64,000 nucleotides of DNA, from contig NZ_PKUU01000004.1 of NCBI RefSeq assembly GCF_002899675.1, forward strand, positions 186,001 through 250,000, given 5' to 3'. This stretch comes from Clostridium sp. chh4-2 (GTDB taxonomy: Bacteria; Bacillota; Clostridia; Lachnospirales; Lachnospiraceae). Shown here one piece after another: positions 9,088 to 17,568 of this stretch (the stretch's first letter is position 1; each line of letters opens with the position of its first letter). The notes under the pieces are model-generated. The model was not told where the DNA came from. It saw only the letters and a program-made list of their open reading frames with translations, and ran no database searches. Made by a program: the position numbers and the translations under genes.

Positions 9088-10521
9088 CTATTTTTTATAT
9101 TTTTCTGTCCCCTTATATGTAATCACGCCTTTCTTATCTGTGCAGTAATACACATCGTCTGCGTCTTTCTGGTTCTTCGCATTTTTCATGATTTTGCCGG
9201 AGGTGTTGATCAGATACTGGTCGTCGTTATAGGTTACCGCCTCATATTTGGAATCTTTTTCTGCCTTTAAACGTTTTCCCATAACATAGATTGCGTTATC
9301 TTCAATTCCATCTGCACCGGCTCCTTTATTTCCAGATTTCTTAAAACGGTACTGGTATGTTTCTCCATCAATCGTAATTGATACATTTCCCGTTGCCATC
9401 GCTCCCTCCTTGGGGGAGTTTCCAAAGTAATATACAAATACGCCTTCCTCTGAAGCGGTTGGAATATCCGCCTCGTTTTCAATCTCCACTGCCGATTCTA
9501 TGGTCTTTTTATCATCTGCAAAGGTAATCTTATACAAACCCTGAAGCATTTTCCCATTCACATCAAATCCATATTTTTGGCCGTTAATTGTTTTAATCTG
9601 CGCTTTTGTCAAATCTCCTTTCTTATCTGCATAGAACCAATGAGCTTCATCATTGTTATGCGCTTCTGCATCTACATCTTCACTTGGAACCGTTTTAAAC
9701 CAGCCTGTTGCCAGCCATGTTTGGCTTTCTTCATTGTAATATCGGTTGACCGCATTGGAGGGAGTTGCTTCAGAACCGGTTGCCTTAGGCGGTTTATTGT
9801 ACCAATCGAATTGTGCCGCGCCATACTCATTGAACCGGTATTTTTTTCCGTTAATTGTCTTGCTGTCTGTATCAACAATTTTCTTTCCATTGGATTTAAA
9901 GTAAAACCAGTATCCATCGCCATCCCGGTTCACATCCTCATCATTTTCCGCTGTAATATATCTCCAGCCAGTTACAATCTTGCCATCATCAGATTCACCT
10001 GCATAGTACACTCCGCTTTTCCAAGCATCATCATCTGTTACCATTTCTCCATTTTCGTTAATCCAGCCGGTCATCATATGACCGTTTTCATCAAAAATGA
10101 ATTTTGCTGTTCCAGACTTGACTGGCAGGGAAACCAGTTTTGCAGTATTGGCACCGGACGGCTTTTTTACAGCCTTTCCGTTACTTTGGAAATAATACCA
10201 CCACTCGTCCGGTTCACCTTCGGATGGGGAATCATTCGGGACAGCCTTCCACTCATTTGTTATGACAGCCCCTGTTGAATTTACATAGTAATAGTCATCA
10301 TTGACTTCCACCAGCCTGTCTGTTGCCATTTCACCCTTATCATCCAGATAATACCAATAATTCCCGGATTTCTTAAGCGTGTCAGTTGCCTTGTCCTTGT
10401 CGCTGTTATAGTATACCCACGTGCCATTCTCCTGCGCCCAGCCTGTTGCCGCCATAGAGACCATGGTACTTCCCAGCGCTATCACCATAGACAAGCACGG
10501 CACAAGAAACATTTTCCTCAT
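9088..10521 (-). CDS. Secreted cell-wall-binding repeat protein
   Basis: 477 aa. Signal peptide at 1-25 (hydrophobic core VPCLSMVIALG, cleavage near SMAA). The rest is a chain of aromatic-rich repeats of about 20-45 residues, such as GWAQENGTWVYYN, GNYWYYLDDKGEMATD and DDYYYVNSTGAV. This pattern matches choline/glucan-binding cell-wall repeats (CW_binding_1 type). No catalytic domain is present, so it is probably an envelope-attached binding protein. Its promoter carries the four-hexamer array shared with the nearby lipid, lipoprotein and ABC genes, which suggests envelope-stress control. The kinase gene upstream ends only about 110 bp away. Confidence 0.85.
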   Translation of the reverse strand: MRKMFLVPCLSMVIALGSTMVSMAATGWAQENGTWVYYNSDKDKATDTLKKSGNYWYYLDDKGEMATDRLVEVNDDYYYVNSTGAVITNEWKAVPNDSPSEGEPDEWWYYFQSNGKAVKKPSGANTAKLVSLPVKSGTAKFIFDENGHMMTGWINENGEMVTDDDAWKSGVYYAGESDDGKIVTGWRYITAENDEDVNRDGDGYWFYFKSNGKKIVDTDSKTINGKKYRFNEYGAAQFDWYNKPPKATGSEATPSNAVNRYYNEESQTWLATGWFKTVPSEDVDAEAHNNDEAHWFYADKKGDLTKAQIKTINGQKYGFDVNGKMLQGLYKITFADDKKTIESAVEIENEADIPTASEEGVFVYYFGNSPKEGAMATGNVSITIDGETYQYRFKKSGNKGAGADGIEDNAIYVMGKRLKAEKDSKYEAVTYNDDQYLINTSGKIMKNAKNQKDADDVYYCTDKKGVITYKGTEKYKK

Positions 10522-10573
10522 GTTTCATCACTCCTTTGTATTTTATAGTTCTCAATATTCTTGAGATACCTAT

Positions 10574-10627
10574 ATCTTAATCCGCATATTTTAAATCATT
10601 CTTAACTCAATCTAAACAATCCTAAAC
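10574..10627 (-). promoter_or_regulatory. Promoter with four tandem hexamers, upstream of the cell-wall protein
   Basis: On the plus strand the hexamers start at 10590 (TTTAAA), 10601 (CTTAAC), 10612 (CTAAAC) and 10622 (CTAAAC): spacing 11, 11, 10. The gene-proximal box is 11 bp from a -10-like TAAGAT (minus strand, 10579-10574). This is the layout of an OmpR-family activator site over the -35 region. The same spacing recurs at 12310, 15134, 17263 and, approximately, 22521. Confidence 0.65.
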
Positions 10628-10629
10628 TC

Positions 10630-11562
10630 TCAAAGTCCGGTATGACAATGTTCAAAATCCTGTTCCAATGTTACAGCGGATTGATCTTCCAGAGAGTGAT
10701 CAATAATATGATCTGCCAACTGCTTTATTTCCTGTGCTTTTTGTTCAATTTTGTCAATATATGTTATAATGAATTCTGTATCCCACTGATTATTTGAACG
10801 AAGAATTTCAATGTATATCATAAGTGCTGTCAGAGGAGTTCTCAGTTCATGAGACATTTCTGTAATGATTTTTCCGTTCAGCCTCACCGCCTCCTCTTTC
10901 CCGGCCATTTGTTCTCTGAGTGTCTGCCGCATGCTGTTTAACCCTTCTGCCATGGATGCAAGCTCATCTTTTCCCAGAATCGTAATGGCGTACTCCAAAT
11001 CCCCGCTTTCTAATATCTGTATTTCCCGGTTCAATATACAAATGTATTTTATGACTTTATGCACTTCCATCATCACCATACCAATTAAAAGCAGCGCAGA
11101 CAATAAAACCGACGCAGCTGTGATACCAGTATACAACCGCTGGTTGTAATATCCTGTCAGAAATACATATCCCTCCTGATCGGTAAACTGAACTAAATGG
11201 TACGCCTCATAATCTTCGTAATCTCCACTGAATGAAAATACAGGCATGTTTTCACCTTCCGGGTAATCAGAATCATACAAAAGGGTATCTCCCTTGTATA
11301 CCTGCAGCGAAACCACTGACTGCTTTTTCACCCATTCTGCAATTTTGTCTGTATCCAGGATTGAAATTTTTTCTTTGTTAATAAACGTTTGAAATGCTTC
11401 CAGTCTGCGATTATTTTCTTTTTGCAGATAACCGCTTTGTATATAATAGGTATCCAGAAGGGCCTTCCCGGCACTCTGCAATAAAACGAATAATACAACC
11501 GACGACAAAAGTGCCACGATGATGCTTACCCCGAAGCGGAAATACATGGAATTGCGGTTCAT
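10630..11562 (-). CDS. Truncated sensor histidine kinase (no ATPase domain)
   Basis: 310 aa. Start chosen at the ATG 7 nt after the upstream response-regulator stop. Two membrane segments (about 12-35 and about 150-170) flank an extracytoplasmic region; then a HAMP-like region and a dimerisation domain with H-box MSHELRTPLTALM. The protein stops about 60 residues later, so the whole HATPase domain is missing; the paralogue at 13172-14509 continues for about 150 more residues. It cannot autophosphorylate by itself. It may be decaying, or serve as a phosphatase, sensor or partner of the second kinase. Confidence 0.8.
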   Translation of the reverse strand: MNRNSMYFRFGVSIIVALLSSVVLFVLLQSAGKALLDTYYIQSGYLQKENNRRLEAFQTFINKEKISILDTDKIAEWVKKQSVVSLQVYKGDTLLYDSDYPEGENMPVFSFSGDYEDYEAYHLVQFTDQEGYVFLTGYYNQRLYTGITAASVLLSALLLIGMVMMEVHKVIKYICILNREIQILESGDLEYAITILGKDELASMAEGLNSMRQTLREQMAGKEEAVRLNGKIITEMSHELRTPLTALMIYIEILRSNNQWDTEFIITYIDKIEQKAQEIKQLADHIIDHSLEDQSAVTLEQDFEHCHTGL

Positions 11563-11569
11563 CTTCTCT

Positions 11570-12277
11570 CTATGTTCCAAAGCGATACCCCTTTCCCCAT
11601 ACAGTGTTAATATACCGCGGCTCCTGCGGCGACCTCTCAATCTTTACCCGCAATTTGCGGATATGTACCATAACGGTACTATTACAATTGTAAAAATACG
11701 GTTCAGCCCAAACGCTCTCATACAAATTTTGGGCAGAAAATATTTTTTTCGGATTTTGCATAAGCAGGAGCAGGATGTGATACTCAATATTTGATAATTC
11801 AACTTTTTCTCCTCTTACCCACACCTCATTATATTGTTGATTAATCCGAATTTCTTCCATCTCCAGGTGCTCCTCCACTTTCTTCCCTTCCACCGCGTTT
11901 TTCCCCTGATATTGGTGATAACGCCGAAGCAGTGCCTTTACTCTTCCCAGTAACTCTGCATAAGAAAATGGCTTCGTCAGATAATCGTCTCCCCCTGCCA
12001 TGAAGCCAATCAGTTTATCTGATTCTTTCGCCTTAGCAGTCAGGAACAGAACCGGTACATTGGATTTTTTTCGGATTTCCTCACAAGTTCTCAGTCCGGA
12101 CATTCCAGGCATCATAATATCAAGAATCACTAAATCAATACTTTCTTTCATAAGCTCTAATCCTCTGATTCCGTTCTCCGCCTCTATAATTGTGTATTTT
12201 TCATTACCTAAAAGAATACGGACAGCTTCCCGGATATCCGCATCATCCTCAATGATTAAAATAGTGCCATTATTCAT
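11570..12277 (-). CDS. OmpR/PhoB-family response regulator (system 1)
   Basis: 235 aa. Receiver at 5-118 (IIEDDADIRE, acceptor Asp in LVILDIMMPGMSG, Lys in LTKPFSYAE) and a C-terminal winged helix (NIEYHILLLLMQNP, VMVHIRKLRVKIE, WGKGYRFGT). Start chosen at the second ATG because it gives better spacing to GAGGGG and aligns with the paralogue at 12475. The truncated kinase follows 7 nt downstream. Its own promoter has the four-hexamer array, so it is probably autoregulated or cross-regulated by system 2. Confidence 0.92.
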   Translation of the reverse strand: MNNGTILIIEDDADIREAVRILLGNEKYTIIEAENGIRGLELMKESIDLVILDIMMPGMSGLRTCEEIRKKSNVPVLFLTAKAKESDKLIGFMAGGDDYLTKPFSYAELLGRVKALLRRYHQYQGKNAVEGKKVEEHLEMEEIRINQQYNEVWVRGEKVELSNIEYHILLLLMQNPKKIFSAQNLYESVWAEPYFYNCNSTVMVHIRKLRVKIERSPQEPRYINTVWGKGYRFGT

Positions 12278-12309
12278 CGACATTCTCCCCTCGGATTTTT
12301 TATAGTTTG

Positions 12310-12363
12310 ATTATCCGTCGCAAAACTGAATGGTTTCTTAAAATCTCCTTAACAATTGTGAAA
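12310..12363 (-). promoter_or_regulatory. Four-hexamer promoter of two-component system 1
   Basis: Plus-strand hexamers at 12326 (CTGAAT), 12337 (CTTAAA), 12348 (CTTAAC) and 12358 (GTGAAA): spacing 11, 11, 10. The proximal box is 11 bp from the -10 box GATAAT (minus strand, 12315-12310), five of six matches to consensus. Confidence 0.65.
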
Positions 12364-12393
12364 CCTTGTTACATAACATTTTTGGTTGCCTCC

Positions 12394-12449
12394 CTTCAGA
12401 AAATTTAAGAATTTAATTTTGAGACATTTTTATCAAAAGCAAGTATAAT
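12394..12449 (+). promoter_or_regulatory. Promoter of two-component system 2, with degenerate hexamers
   Basis: Perfect -10 TATAAT at 12444-12449. Upstream, in the opposite orientation to system 1, are CTTCAG (12394) and TTTAAG (12404), then AT-rich positions that fit the array only weakly. It may bind the same regulator with lower affinity. Confidence 0.5.
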
Positions 12450-12474
12450 TAAAAAATGAAAGGAGGTAGCTTAC

Positions 12475-13179
12475 ATGGACATGGGAACCATTTTGCTCAT
12501 TGAAGATGACGCCGACATCCGGGAAGGTGTTCGTGTTCTATTGACGAGCGAAGGATACTCTGTAATGGAAGCTGACTGTGGTAAGAAAGGGCTTAAATTA
12601 CTTAATGAAACAATTGATCTGGTGATTCTTGATATCATGATGCCTGGAATATCCGGGATTATCACCTGTGAAGAAATACGCAAAGTATCGAATGTACCTG
12701 TACTTTTTTTGACCGCAAAGGCTCAGGAGTCCGATAAATTATTAGGGCTTATAGTTGGCGGGGATGATTATCTCCCTAAACCGTTTTCCTATGCAGAGCT
12801 TTTAGGGCGGGTAAAAGCACTGCTCCGCCGCTATCATATATACCAAGGAAAATATTCGCCATCCAATCAGTCAGACGGGGAATGGCTGGAACACAAAGGC
12901 ATCCGGATACTCACAACCTCGAATGCCGTGCAGGTGGATGGCAGAGATATTGAGTTGTCGGAAATTGAATATCAGATACTGCTCTTATTAATTCAGTATC
13001 CGAATAAGATTTTTACTACCCAAAATATATATGAGAGTGTATGGAATGAACCATTCTACTACTCCTCAAACAATACTATCATGGTACATATCCGCAAACT
13101 TCGGCTTAAGATTGAGGAAGATCCCCAACAGCCAAAACGCATTTGTACTGTATGGGGAAAGGGGTATCGGATTGGATAA
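12475..13179 (+). CDS. OmpR/PhoB-family response regulator (system 2)
   Basis: 234 aa with strong RBS AAAGGAGG. Receiver (LIEDDADIRE, acceptor Asp in LVILDIMMPGISG, Lys in LPKPFSYAE) and winged-helix DNA-binding domain (EIEYQILLLLIQYP, IMVHIRKLRLKIE, WGKGYRIG). It closely resembles the system 1 regulator across its length, so the two systems are an inverted duplication around a shared 200-bp promoter region. The cognate kinase overlaps its 3' end by 8 nt. Confidence 0.93.
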   Translation: MDMGTILLIEDDADIREGVRVLLTSEGYSVMEADCGKKGLKLLNETIDLVILDIMMPGISGIITCEEIRKVSNVPVLFLTAKAQESDKLLGLIVGGDDYLPKPFSYAELLGRVKALLRRYHIYQGKYSPSNQSDGEWLEHKGIRILTTSNAVQVDGRDIELSEIEYQILLLLIQYPNKIFTTQNIYESVWNEPFYYSSNNTIMVHIRKLRLKIEEDPQQPKRICTVWGKGYRIG

Positions 13180-14509
13180 ATTCAAAATATCAACTGCAGC
13201 GCGGTTCATGGGGAAGCATGCGAACAATTTGATAAAGAAACTTCTTCTCCTATTTTTAGGCGCGGCCGCGGCAGGCATCTTTTTTTTCTCTGCACTGCAT
13301 ATGGGAATCAGCTGGGGACTGGACAGCTTCTTTTATAAAACTGACTATCTGGAACATGCCGAACAACGGACTGTTGAGCATTTACAGGAATATATCCAGG
13401 AAGGAGCGCTGACTCCCTATGACAAGGAACTCTTATCAAAATGGGTGAAAAAGAAAGATGTTGTGTATCTGGAAATATACCGTGACAACCGTCTCCTGTA
13501 TGCCTCCGGAAGTCCCATGGATATGGCCCTTGAAGATCTGGTAAGCCCCTATTACAAAAACCGCAGCTACACGCTTAAATTTGCAGATGGTGAAGCTGAT
13601 ATCGTCTTGCTTGGAATCTTCGACTACCAGTTTTACAGCTCTGCATTGATTGTAGAGATTTTGCTTTCTTTTCTTGTATTCTTTATCCTTTTTATCTTAG
13701 GTATAAAAAAGGGAATTCAATATATTCAAGAACTGCAGACAGCAATCAGTGTCATGGAGGGCGGATGCCTGGAACACCCGATTGCTGTGAAGGGAGAGGA
13801 TGAACTGGCGAAGCTTGCAGAGGGACTGGAACAGCTCAGGCTTTCCCTTAAACAGAATATCCAGATAGAAAATGACTTAAAACAGGCAAATCAGAATCTG
13901 ATCACAGGAATCGCCCATGATTTACGAACTCCGTTGACTGCGCTTACCATGTATATCCAGATTCTTCAGTCCGATGTCTGTACCGATGAATCTTCCAAGC
14001 AATACTATCTGGAAAAAATCATGGGAAAGGCTGCCATGATGAAGGAATTGTCTGACCGGCTGTTTGAATGCAGTCAGATTCATGATGAGGCAGATGAAAA
14101 ACCGCTTAACGAAATGCGGACGCTTCAGGACACCTTTATGGATTATCTGTCTGAAATGACAATGTATCTGGAAAATCAGGGCTTTGAGATCAATGCGGAA
14201 TTAGAATGGCGCACCGTGTCAATTGGAGTACGGATGGATTATATCGCACGGATAGTAGACAATATGAGCAGCAATCTGGTTAAGTATGCCACTTCTTCTG
14301 TTCCTATCACCTTGAAAACAATCTACGAAAATCATATGGCCGGAATTGAAGTAAGTAATCAAATTACAATACAGAACGGGGTGGTGGAAAGTACGAAGGT
14401 TGGCATAAAAAATGTCAAACGCATGATAAGCCAGATGAATGGAATCTGCCAAATTGAAATGGAGCAGGAATCCTATAAAATACGGATACTCTTTCCCATC
14501 ATAGACTAA
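13172..14509 (+). CDS. Sensor histidine kinase (system 2)
   Basis: 445 aa from a TTG at 13172 that overlaps the regulator stop and has AAAGGGG about 7 nt upstream. The first ATG (13208) has no ribosome site. Membrane segments at about 22-45 and about 165-190; HAMP-like region; H-box GIAHDLRTPLTALTM; an ATPase domain with N-box-like DNMSSNLVKYA but degenerate G-boxes (STKVGIKNVKRM). Such divergent ATPase domains are common in small Clostridia kinases. It is the only full-length kinase of the paired systems and may serve both regulators. Confidence 0.88.
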   Translation: MDKFKISTAARFMGKHANNLIKKLLLLFLGAAAAGIFFFSALHMGISWGLDSFFYKTDYLEHAEQRTVEHLQEYIQEGALTPYDKELLSKWVKKKDVVYLEIYRDNRLLYASGSPMDMALEDLVSPYYKNRSYTLKFADGEADIVLLGIFDYQFYSSALIVEILLSFLVFFILFILGIKKGIQYIQELQTAISVMEGGCLEHPIAVKGEDELAKLAEGLEQLRLSLKQNIQIENDLKQANQNLITGIAHDLRTPLTALTMYIQILQSDVCTDESSKQYYLEKIMGKAAMMKELSDRLFECSQIHDEADEKPLNEMRTLQDTFMDYLSEMTMYLENQGFEINAELEWRTVSIGVRMDYIARIVDNMSSNLVKYATSSVPITLKTIYENHMAGIEVSNQITIQNGVVESTKVGIKNVKRMISQMNGICQIEMEQESYKIRILFPIID

Positions 14510-14511
14510 AC

Positions 14512-14550
14512 GTAAACAGCAGCGAAGATTTAATCTTTGCTGCTGTTTAC
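14512..14550. terminator. Bidirectional terminator between system 2 and the lipoprotein gene
   Basis: GTAAACAGCAGC (14512-14523) pairs with GCTGCTGTTTAC (14539-14550), with further pairing inside. It lies between two convergent genes. Confidence 0.75.
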
Positions 14551-14575
14551 CGTCACTGTCATTTTTAAGATTGCA

Positions 14576-15079
14576 CTACTGTTTATTTCCAGAAGCTTTA
14601 TTACCGGCATCTTTTTTATCAGCCGCTTTCTTCTCTCCATCCTTCTTAGATTTTGTTTTCTTCTTCTCTTTCTCCTTCACGCTTTTCTTATCTGATTTCT
14701 GCTTCTTCTCATTTTTCTCTACCGCTTTATTCTGGCTCTGGCCATTAGCTTCCGGTTGAGACTCCGGCACATTGGCCGCCGGTGCGTTTGTCGTTGGTGC
14801 CTTTGCCGTTGGTGCATTCGTTGCAGGTGCCTTTGGCTCTGGTGCTACGGCTCCTGGCCCCTGTGCTGCGGCTCCCGGTCCCTGTGCGCTTTGGGATTTG
14901 TCTTTGGCAGAAACTTTGTCCTTCTTAGTATTCTCAACTTTTTTCTTTGCTGAAGCAGTGCTCTCTACCTTGGTCTCCTGCTTCTTTCCATTGTCCTTTG
15001 TCCCTCCGCATGCCGCCAGTGAAAATGCCATGACTCCCATCATGAGGAATACTGAACACTTTTTTAAAATTTGTTTCAT
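14576..15079 (-). CDS. Lys/Ala/Pro-rich lipoprotein, unknown function
   Basis: 167 aa. Lipoprotein signal: MKQILKKCSV, hydrophobic stretch, lipobox FSLAAC with the modified Cys at about residue 24. The mature part is low-complexity: a Lys/Ser/Thr segment, short AQGPGA and NAPTAKAP repeats, then a strongly Lys-rich tail. No enzymatic domain. The positive charge and Pro/Ala spacer suggest a surface protein spanning the wall or touching anionic polymers; this is inference. Its promoter has the shared four-hexamer array. Confidence 0.75.
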   Translation of the reverse strand: MKQILKKCSVFLMMGVMAFSLAACGGTKDNGKKQETKVESTASAKKKVENTKKDKVSAKDKSQSAQGPGAAAQGPGAVAPEPKAPATNAPTAKAPTTNAPAANVPESQPEANGQSQNKAVEKNEKKQKSDKKSVKEKEKKKTKSKKDGEKKAADKKDAGNKASGNKQ

Positions 15080-15133
15080 AATTTTATTTCCTTTCAGAAT
15101 TTTATTTTCAAAGCATTTGCTTTGATGATGTAT

Positions 15134-15187
15134 AATTTACCAGTTCTTCCTTAATCATTTCTAAAATACTTCTTAACAATCCTAAAT
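15134..15187 (-). promoter_or_regulatory. Four-hexamer promoter of the lipoprotein gene
   Basis: Plus-strand hexamers at 15150 (CTTAAT), 15161 (CTAAAA), 15172 (CTTAAC) and 15182 (CTAAAT): spacing 11, 11, 10. A -10-like TAAATT lies 11 bp from the proximal box (15139-15134). Distance to the gene start (about 71 bp) is like that of the cell-wall protein promoter (about 69 bp). Confidence 0.65.
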
Positions 15188-15190
15188 TCA

Positions 15191-16018
15191 TCAATTCCTC
15201 TTGCATCCTATTTTCTGCCCCATTTTCACCTCTACTTCCTGCCCCAATTTAGAAAGCATCCATACAGCAAGTTCTGGACTTGCCTGTTCCTTTTGAATTA
15301 AAATAACTATCGTAGAGCCTCCAAATTCAAAATACCCTTTTTCCAAACCACGCCGCACATAGCCTTGATGTCTGTTGTTCTGTATTTTTCCAACAAGCAG
15401 CGCGCCTATCTCCATTTGAATCACCTGTCCGAAGTTTTCCGTGTCAATAATGGTATACTCCCTGGTGTTTCTTACATAAACCGGATACTTTTCCAGGGCA
15501 ATGGGGCGTACACAGTGCAAGATTCCTGGTATCTTTTTTCTGTATTTCACAGTTCCATTATCTATATAGCAATAATGGTGATAATCGGACGGCCTCAGCC
15601 GAAAGACCATGCACCAGCCGCCACAGTATCTACACGCCAGTTCCCGGTTTTCCAGCAGATCCTCAATCCGATATCTTGAATATTTTGCCGGAATCCAATT
15701 CTGCTCATCAATTTCATATACACTTAGCAGTCCATCACAGGGACTAATCAGACTTTCAGATGTCAAATCTATGTTCCGGCTACCAGGCAGCAATGAACGT
15801 TTAAAAAAATCATTAAAGGTTTCATATTTTTTATTTTCAATTTCTGATAAATCAATATTATGCTTTTTAACAAAAAGGGAAATGTAAGGCCGGGAAATCC
15901 TGCTGTCCAGAACCTTCCCCGCCTGCCTTGAAATCCACGGCGTTGTCAATAGTTTTAAGCAAAACCGCCCTGCTATATTTTTATATAAGAAACAGATAAA
16001 TTTATTTTCATTTCCCAT
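15191..16018 (-). CDS. psd: Phosphatidylserine decarboxylase
   Basis: 275 aa. It decarboxylates phosphatidylserine to phosphatidylethanolamine at the membrane, using a pyruvoyl group made by self-cleavage. The C-terminal motif FGGSTIVIL holds the GST Ser at the processing site. Other family segments are SPCDGLLSVYEID, FRLRPSDYHHYCY and EIGALLVGKIQN. The ATG overlaps the pssA stop (TGATG), so translation is coupled; an in-frame upstream extension of 12 codons is not needed. Third gene of the VTT-pssA-psd operon, giving a complete two-step route from CDP-diacylglycerol to phosphatidylethanolamine. Confidence 0.93.
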   Translation of the reverse strand: MGNENKFICFLYKNIAGRFCLKLLTTPWISRQAGKVLDSRISRPYISLFVKKHNIDLSEIENKKYETFNDFFKRSLLPGSRNIDLTSESLISPCDGLLSVYEIDEQNWIPAKYSRYRIEDLLENRELACRYCGGWCMVFRLRPSDYHHYCYIDNGTVKYRKKIPGILHCVRPIALEKYPVYVRNTREYTIIDTENFGQVIQMEIGALLVGKIQNNRHQGYVRRGLEKGYFEFGGSTIVILIQKEQASPELAVWMLSKLGQEVEVKMGQKIGCKRN

Positions 16019-16635
16019 CAGGTACTGCCTCCTGCCAACAAAATCAAACCACATACACCCAGAACGGATATTATGATTTTACCTAGAAAATTCGGTTTTT
16101 CAACTTTTATTGGAATCAAAAACGCTGCAGCCATCATTGACATTGTAATCATGGTCCCCTCCCCATTTTGGATTCCGATTATATTTTGAATATAACACAC
16201 TGCAGGGATAAGAATTGCCGATACTGTTACCGGAAGTCCCTGATAACAGGTCCTTGCATCTTCTGTCGCATCCTGGCGTTTTTCTTCCATCACGTTGAAA
16301 TATGCCAATCGTATCAATGCACAAAGGACATAAATCGCAGATATCAAAATGCCAACCAGGCTTTTTTCAGCTATTCGGTATAAAATGATTCCAGGCAGAA
16401 CGCCAAATCCGATTAAATCACTCAGGGAATCAATCTGTATTCCAAAGCGTTTTTCTTCTGCTGCCCGTTTTCTAGTCCTGGCAATTGGTCCGTCAAACAG
16501 ATCACAGACTCCCGACAACATAAGGCAGACTAATGCTCCATTGATATTTCCATCACATGCTATCAAAATTCCAGTAAATGCCGTAAGCATTCCCATATAG
16601 GTCAACACAACCGTATAATTATAATATCCAAGCAT
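16018..16635 (-). CDS. pssA: CDP-diacylglycerol-serine O-phosphatidyltransferase
   Basis: 205 aa membrane enzyme that joins serine to CDP-diacylglycerol to form phosphatidylserine. The CDP-alcohol phosphatidyltransferase signature is intact: D-x3-DG-x2-AR ... G-x3-D-x3-D (DLFDGPIAR, then FGIQIDSLSD). About six hydrophobic helices. It overlaps psd by one base and follows the VTT protein by about 26 bp, so the three are an operon controlled from the array at 17263. Confidence 0.93.
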   Translation of the reverse strand: MLGYYNYTVVLTYMGMLTAFTGILIACDGNINGALVCLMLSGVCDLFDGPIARTRKRAAEEKRFGIQIDSLSDLIGFGVLPGIILYRIAEKSLVGILISAIYVLCALIRLAYFNVMEEKRQDATEDARTCYQGLPVTVSAILIPAVCYIQNIIGIQNGEGTMITMSMMAAAFLIPIKVEKPNFLGKIIISVLGVCGLILLAGGST

Positions 16636-16661
16636 CTCTTCAATCCCTTCTACTACTTATA

Positions 16662-17237
16662 TTAGTTAATGAATACTCCTACTCCAAAACTGTAAAACAA
16701 AAGACACCATGGCTTGGCAGATAAAATGATAAGCACATATTTTTTAACAGGCATCTTGATAACACCTGAAAGGTAGCACAAGAAATCATCTGGAGCCAAT
16801 GGGAGCAAAATACATAAGAAAAAAAAGCAGGTATAGCTGCGTTTATTTTGCAGGCGGTTTATCCATGTTTCATACTGTTTTGCAGGAAATAAATTCTTTA
16901 CTAGTGGTGCCCCATAATATCTTGCCAAGGCAAATGCTATGATGGAACCCGCACAGATTCCAATATAATTACACCAAAATCCACCCATAGCGCCAAACAA
17001 AACCGCACCTACAATACAGCCCAAAAACCCTGGCAGCACTGGTACCACAACCTGAAACGCCTGAATCAGTATCAGAATCATCGGTGCAAATATTCCAAAC
17101 CCCTTAATGTATTCCTGCAAAGTTTCGACCGAATGGAATTTTCCTTCCAGACCAGCTTTTACCATAAACAGACATAAGATTATAGTCACTATCGTGCCTC
17201 CCCTGGCCAGCCATTTATACGAATACGTCTGTTCCAC
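16662..17237 (-). CDS. TVP38/TMEM64 (VTT/DedA-like) membrane protein
   Basis: 191 aa from a GTG with AAAGGAGGGG six bases upstream. An upstream ATG in frame is unlikely because the promoter -10 lies over it. Hydrophobic helices alternate with the family core PVLPGFLGCIVGAVLFGAMGG, GSIIAFALARYYG and a C-terminal LPLAPDDFLCYLSG. VTT/DedA proteins include lipid scramblases and flippases. In an operon with pssA and psd it probably moves or balances phosphatidylethanolamine-type lipids across the membrane. Confidence 0.88.
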   Translation of the reverse strand: MEQTYSYKWLARGGTIVTIILCLFMVKAGLEGKFHSVETLQEYIKGFGIFAPMILILIQAFQVVVPVLPGFLGCIVGAVLFGAMGGFWCNYIGICAGSIIAFALARYYGAPLVKNLFPAKQYETWINRLQNKRSYTCFFFLCILLPLAPDDFLCYLSGVIKMPVKKYVLIILSAKPWCLLFYSFGVGVFIN

Positions 17238-17262
17238 TCCTCTCCCCTCCTTTCCTGTTTCC

Positions 17263-17316
17263 ATTTTAAAAAGCACTTCTTAACTGTTTCTGAAGGGAAT
17301 CTTAAAAGTTCTTATA
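17263..17316 (-). promoter_or_regulatory. Four-hexamer promoter of the VTT-pssA-psd operon
   Basis: Plus-strand hexamers at 17279 (CTTAAC), 17290 (CTGAAG), 17301 (CTTAAA) and 17311 (CTTATA): spacing 11, 11, 10. The -10 box TAAAAT (minus strand, 17268-17263) is 11 bp from the proximal box and matches consensus at five of six positions. This fixes the GTG at 17237 as the operon's first start. Confidence 0.7.
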
Positions 17317-17390
17317 TGTAAAAATGCACCCCTCCATGAAACAGATGCCAATTTTTCGTCAGGGAATTTGACATCCCATATATTGTTTTT

Positions 17391-17562
17391 TTGAATTCCT
17401 TATGTTATTATATCTACAATAATCAGTCACCGGAGGACAGTGTGCCGTAGCACAGGGGATCATAAATCTGAAAGGATTTGCAGGCCGCCTGTCAGATAAG
17501 GTGTCGAGTGCGCTCGGTTTTTTCATAGTAAATCTATGGAAAAATCGGGCTTTTTTTAAGGA
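17391..17562 (+). promoter_or_regulatory. Promoter and attenuator leader of the GNAT genes (riboswitch candidate)
   Basis: Promoter: TTGAAT (17391), 18 bp, TACAAT (17415). The leader then has hairpins TGTGC-CGTA-GCACA (17441-17454), AAATC/GATTT (17464-17479) and CAGG/CCTG (17481-17491). CCTG competes with a longer-range GACAG (17436)/CTGTC (17489) pairing. It ends in a 17-bp terminator, left arm 17512-17528, right arm 17534-17550, then seven Ts, and then AAGGAGG of the first GNAT gene. CGAG at 17505 can pair with CTCG inside the terminator's left arm, a plausible antiterminator. I do not recognise the aptamer class. No leader peptide ATG is seen. Confidence 0.65.
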
Positions 17563-17568
17563 GGCAAT

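Noticed and set aside
9577..10278. 233-codon plus-strand frame
   Set aside because: Lies wholly antisense to the cell-wall repeat protein, which has signal peptide and repeats.
17420..17511. Known riboswitch classes (ZTP, guanidine, c-di-GMP, THF, NiCo) for the GNAT leader
   Set aside because: Only a short CCGCCTG resembles the ZTP core; other consensus parts are missing.
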